A stretch of DNA of 37,861 bases from Campylobacteraceae bacterium (GTDB lineage: Bacteria; Campylobacterota; Campylobacteria; Campylobacterales; Sulfurovaceae): NCBI GenBank assembly GCA_027068975.1, contig JALXFN010000136.1, forward strand, positions 1 to 37,861, given 5' to 3'. Position numbers and translations under genes: made by a program. How positions within the stretch are numbered: position 1 is the stretch's first letter; every line of letters begins with the position of its first letter. Shown in pieces: positions 35,868 through 37,861 of this stretch. The notes below the pieces were generated by a model, which was not told where the DNA came from, made no database searches, and saw only the letters and a list, made by a program, of their open reading frames with translations.

Positions 35868-35982
35868 TCTTCACAGTTTGCATATTGGTACGCACTTTTA
35901 AATAGAGTGCCAATTCTGCAGCTGTTTTACATCCTGAGTTAATAGCTTCATTCAATATTTTTTTACTTGTTGTTACATTCAT
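35857..35982 (-). CDS. 41-aa putative small DNA-binding protein divergent from the CI-like repressor
   Basis: This short ORF reads MNVTTSKKILNEAINSGCKT followed by AAELALYLKVRTNMQTVKIS and R. A good Shine-Dalgarno (AAAAAAGGAT on the minus strand) lies 6 bases before its ATG. The middle (AINSGCKTAAELALYLKV) has helix-turn-helix spacing, so a Cro-like small regulator is possible. It is transcribed away from the CI-like gene with operator-like repeats between them, and its 3' end overlaps moeA by 11 bases. I recognise no named family; the existence of the protein rests on ribosome site, context and composition. Confidence 0.45.
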   Translation of the reverse strand: MNVTTSKKILNEAINSGCKTAAELALYLKVRTNMQTVKISR

Positions 35983-36000
35983 TTTAAATCCTTTTTTAGT

Positions 36001-36069
36001 AAAATATGTCAAATTATACATATATTATGTAATTTAAGTATAAAATATGGCAAATTGTCATATAATTTG
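36001..36069. promoter_or_regulatory. Operator-like repeats in the divergent control region
   Basis: AAAATATGTCAAATT (36001-36015) recurs as AAAATATGGCAAATT (36042-36056), 14 of 15 identical and 41 bp apart, close to four helical turns. The second copy is part of the palindrome CAAATT-N7-AATTTG (36051-36069), which overlaps a TATAAT at 36061-36066, the likely -10 of the repressor gene. The first copy lies 19 bases upstream of the start codon of the minus-strand small ORF. The arrangement suggests that the CI-like protein represses itself and perhaps its neighbour. Confidence 0.55.
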
Positions 36070-36095
36070 TAAAATAGATTAAAGAAGGATTAAAA

Positions 36096-36749
36096 ATGTA
36101 TGATTTTAAGAAAATAATTATTAAGTTGAAAGATATTCTTGCAGAAGAGATAACTAATAAAAAAATATTTGATAAAGATGTTGCAGATGCTTTGGCAATA
36201 CCTCAAACAACTTTTGCAACCATGAAGAAAAGAAATTCCATACCTTTTAAAGAGATTATGGAATTTTGTGCTACAAAAAAGTTGAGTATCAATTGGCTTT
36301 TTTTTGACCAAGCCATAGACATGTTAGCAGAGGAGACAGAAAAATTCTTTCAAATTCATTATTTTGCAAATGTTAGGGCAAGTGCAGGGGGTGGAGCATT
36401 TACATTTGATGAAAATTATGAAGTATTGACCGTTGATAAAACAATATTGAGTAATATTATTAGCTCTAGTAATCAGGATATAGAAGCTATCAATGTAGAT
36501 GGTGACTCTATGGAGCCAACACTACAAGATGGCTCAATTGTCTTTATTGATAGAGAGCAAACCAATATTTCAAAAGATGGTATCTATATCGCTTCAACTA
36601 ATGTGGGGCTATTTATAAAACGTATTAGACAAAGAGCAGATGGAATGATTGAACTTATCTCTGACAATAAAGCTTATAGCCCAGAAGTAATGTTACCAGA
36701 AGAGATTAAAATAGTAGGAAGAGTTGTTGGAAACATTGAGAGTTTGTAA
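36096..36749 (+). CDS. CI/LexA-like repressor with S24 self-cleaving peptidase domain
   Basis: A 217-aa transcription regulator. The N-terminal part has a CI-type helix-turn-helix (DVADALAIPQTTFATMKKRN, about residues 28-47). The C-terminal part is a Peptidase_S24 domain with catalytic Ser138 in GDSMEPTLQDG and Lys175 in LFIKRIRQ; the Ala97-Gly98 bond in RASAGGG is the likely self-cleavage site. By family knowledge, RecA filaments formed after DNA damage could trigger cleavage and derepression. No other phage genes are visible, so it is either a domesticated prophage regulator or a chromosomal LexA-like regulator; Campylobacterota often lack canonical LexA. ATG start with AAGAAGG upstream. 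Not every S24 regulator is RecA-responsive. Confidence 0.85.
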   Translation: MYDFKKIIIKLKDILAEEITNKKIFDKDVADALAIPQTTFATMKKRNSIPFKEIMEFCATKKLSINWLFFDQAIDMLAEETEKFFQIHYFANVRASAGGGAFTFDENYEVLTVDKTILSNIISSSNQDIEAINVDGDSMEPTLQDGSIVFIDREQTNISKDGIYIASTNVGLFIKRIRQRADGMIELISDNKAYSPEVMLPEEIKIVGRVVGNIESL

Positions 36750-36792
36750 TAATAATATTAGTATAATAGATATAAATTATAAAAGGAAAAAA

Positions 36793-37032
36793 ATGTCAGA
36801 TAACGTAAAAACATTAGATCAGAGAATAGATAGAATATACAAAATGGCAAAAGAACATTTTGGAGAGGTACGTTTTGTTGGAATTAAAAGACATACTAAA
36901 ATAGGTTGGGTTGCAAAAATTCAGTTTGATGAGTTTGAATCATTAGTCGCAGAAGGTGAAGATGCAATTGATGCACTTAAAAAGTTAAGAAAACGTGTTA
37001 AAAAAATTATAGATAGATACAATATGGTTTAA
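36793..37032 (+). CDS. Hypothetical 79-aa protein upstream of aroK
   Basis: I do not recognise this family. The product begins MSDNVKTLDQRIDRIYKMAK and ends KKIIDRYNMV; it reads as helix, two strands (VRFVGIKRHTKIGWVAKIQF), then a Lys/Arg-rich helix (EDAIDALKKLRKRVKKIIDRY), a small alpha/beta protein with a basic C-terminal helix. The strand-helix half vaguely recalls HicB-like folds, which is only an analogy. The open frame extends upstream into the repressor gene, but AAAAGG lies 7 nt before the ATG at 36793, so that start was chosen. It starts 43 nt after the S24 repressor and ends 1 nt before aroK, so it is probably translated together with aroK. Confidence 0.7.
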   Translation: MSDNVKTLDQRIDRIYKMAKEHFGEVRFVGIKRHTKIGWVAKIQFDEFESLVAEGEDAIDALKKLRKRVKKIIDRYNMV

Positions 37033-37033
37033 T

Positions 37034-37552
37034 ATGAAAAAAAACAATATTATTCTTATTGGATTTATGGGTATAGGTAAGGGAACAACTGCTAGAGCTT
37101 ATGCAGAACAATATAAATGTTTTATTATAGATACTGATGATTTAATAGAATCTAAAGAAAATCAAAAAATTAAAAATATTTTTGATAAAAAAGGTGAAAA
37201 ATATTTTAGAGAATTAGAACAAGAGTGTGCAGACTGGATTCTCTCTTCTGTTGATAATACATTTATCTCTTGTGGTGGTGGATTTTATAATGTAAATAAC
37301 TTAAAAGAGTTAGGTGTAGTTATTTTACTAGATGCTTCTTATGATTGGATATATAAGCGTCTCTCTACAGCTGAAAACTCAAAAGCAAAATTAAAAAAAC
37401 GTCCACTCTTCTCAGAACCTAAAAAAGCGAAAAAGTTGTACAAAGAGAGAGAGAAGGCTTATAAAAAAGTTGCTGATATTGTTATTAATGTGGAAGATAA
37501 AGACTTAAAGAGTGTTATTAGAGAGATACATAAAAAAGTTACTATCATATAG
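37034..37552 (+). CDS. aroK: Shikimate kinase
   Basis: Shikimate kinase phosphorylates shikimate at the 3-OH with ATP, in the pathway leading to chorismate (the substrate of MqnA in this same window). The 172-aa length fits. The P-loop is GFMGIGKGTT (residues 10-19); DTDD (about 33-36) is the shikimate-binding motif, FRELEQEC includes the conserved F-R-x-x-E, and SCGGGFY supplies the GGG loop. The lid region has LKKRPLF with the conserved Arg. The residue after the P-loop Lys is Gly instead of Ser, as in adenylate kinases. ATG lies 1 nt after the preceding stop. Confidence 0.9.
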   Translation: MKKNNIILIGFMGIGKGTTARAYAEQYKCFIIDTDDLIESKENQKIKNIFDKKGEKYFRELEQECADWILSSVDNTFISCGGGFYNVNNLKELGVVILLDASYDWIYKRLSTAENSKAKLKKRPLFSEPKKAKKLYKEREKAYKKVADIVINVEDKDLKSVIREIHKKVTII

Positions 37553-37578
37553 TAAGCGAATTACTTTATAACATAGAA

Positions 37579-37605
37579 TTTGAAATTTTTTTTATAAATT
37601 TCAAA
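37579..37605 (+). terminator. AT-rich hairpin after aroK, upstream of the rRNA promoter
   Basis: TTTGAAATTT (37579-37588) pairs with AAATTTCAAA (37596-37605), with a T-rich loop. It could end aroK transcripts weakly. The same A/T tract occupies -40 to -60 of the rRNA promoter, where an UP element that binds the alpha subunit C-terminal domain is expected, so the two roles may overlap. Confidence 0.45.
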
Positions 37606-37611
37606 AAACCC

Positions 37612-37640
37612 TTGACATCCTTAGACAATTTCTCTATAAT
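37612..37640 (+). promoter_or_regulatory. rRNA operon promoter, perfect consensus -35 and -10
   Basis: TTGACA (37612-37617), a 17-bp spacer and TATAAT (37635-37640) match the housekeeping consensus exactly. The A/T-rich tract upstream fits an UP element, and the G/C-rich discriminator ACGCGTCC after the -10 is typical of stringently controlled stable-RNA promoters. With the boxA downstream, this marks an rrn operon whose 16S gene should begin just right of the window. Confidence 0.9.
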
Positions 37641-37861
37641 ACGCGTCCAAGAACAAAGGGTACGACTTAGAGATTAAGTCGATAAAGTTCCTAGAGTTTT
37701 TAAGTGGTCTTTAACAACTAAATATAAGAGAACAAAACAAACGTCTATTTGAGTTTTTTTCGATATTTTTTAAAATAAAAATACGATAAAGAGAGAACTT
37801 AATTAGAAATTTTTAAGTGATTCTCTGAAATAGGTTTAAACTTATTTTCATTAATTTTAAT
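37641..37861 (+). other. rRNA operon leader with boxB-like hairpin and boxA
   Basis: This stretch holds no protein gene. A 7-bp hairpin, CGACTTA (37663-37669) with TAAGTCG (37675-37681), is placed like boxB, and TGGTCTTTAACAA (37705-37717) closely matches the rrn boxA consensus TGCTCTTTAACAA, the loading site for NusB-S10 antitermination. The rest is AT-rich leader, probably including the 5' half of the 16S processing stem, whose partner lies outside the window. 16S rRNA sequence itself has not begun by base 37861. Confidence 0.8.

Noticed and set aside
36096-36749. Prophage
   Set aside because: Only a CI-like regulator and one tiny divergent ORF are present; no integrase, structural or lysis genes or attachment repeats are visible.

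Overview
The window is a housekeeping block from a Campylobacterota (epsilonproteobacterial) chromosome into which a large surface-protein locus is set. The phylum call is inferred from low G+C, the gene order tRNA-Thr/Tyr/Gly/Thr-tuf-rpmG-tRNA-Trp-secE-nusG-rplKAJL-rpoB-rpoC-rpsL-rpsG-fusA, protein style, and an MqnA-type futalosine menaquinone gene. rpoB and rpoC are separate genes sharing one base, unlike the fused rpoBC of Helicobacter and Wolinella; a Sulfurovum/Sulfurimonas-like relative is plausible, but the genus cannot be fixed by eye.

Layout. 1-2108: tRNA-Thr(TGT, 5'-truncated by the window edge), tRNA-Tyr, tRNA-Gly, tRNA-Thr(GGT), tuf, rpmG, tRNA-Trp. 2143-14346: secE, nusG, ribosomal proteins L11, L1, L10, L7/L12, and the RNA polymerase beta and beta' genes. 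The intergenic leaders are rich in structure: a 34-bp hairpin after rplA that looks like a mobile REP/MITE palindrome, a branched L10-type leader before rplJ, a 13-bp attenuator-like hairpin after rplL, and repeats plus a palindrome before rpoB. 14388-17964: a small CPXCG zinc-type protein on the minus strand, then the str operon rpsL-rpsG-fusA with a strong promoter, a 16-bp leader hairpin and a terminator.

18170-33210 is the accessory centrepiece: two giant Sec-exported modular proteins (1877 and 2782 aa) flanking a 249-aa outer-membrane beta-barrel protein. The first resembles a Gram-positive fibrillar adhesin: one SdrD-B domain, a thioester-domain-like module, seven more SdrD-B domains, five CshA-type repeats and a C-terminal membrane anchor. 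The second has an actinobacterial-looking N-terminal region, one SdrD-B domain, six tandem repeats of about 231 aa, one CshA-type repeat and a similar C-terminus. Both end in C-x-C-[ED]-x-YEKS, a hydrophobic segment and charged residues, suggesting one shared sorting or anchoring route. The thioester-like module has Cys215, but Asn281 stands where the bond-forming Gln is expected.

33218-37861: mqnA (minus strand), the molybdopterin genes moaD-moaE-moeA, a 41-aa minus-strand ORF divergent from a CI/LexA-like S24 repressor with operator-like repeats between them, an unknown 79-aa gene, shikimate kinase aroK, and a consensus rRNA promoter with boxB-like and boxA elements. The 16S gene should start just past the right edge.
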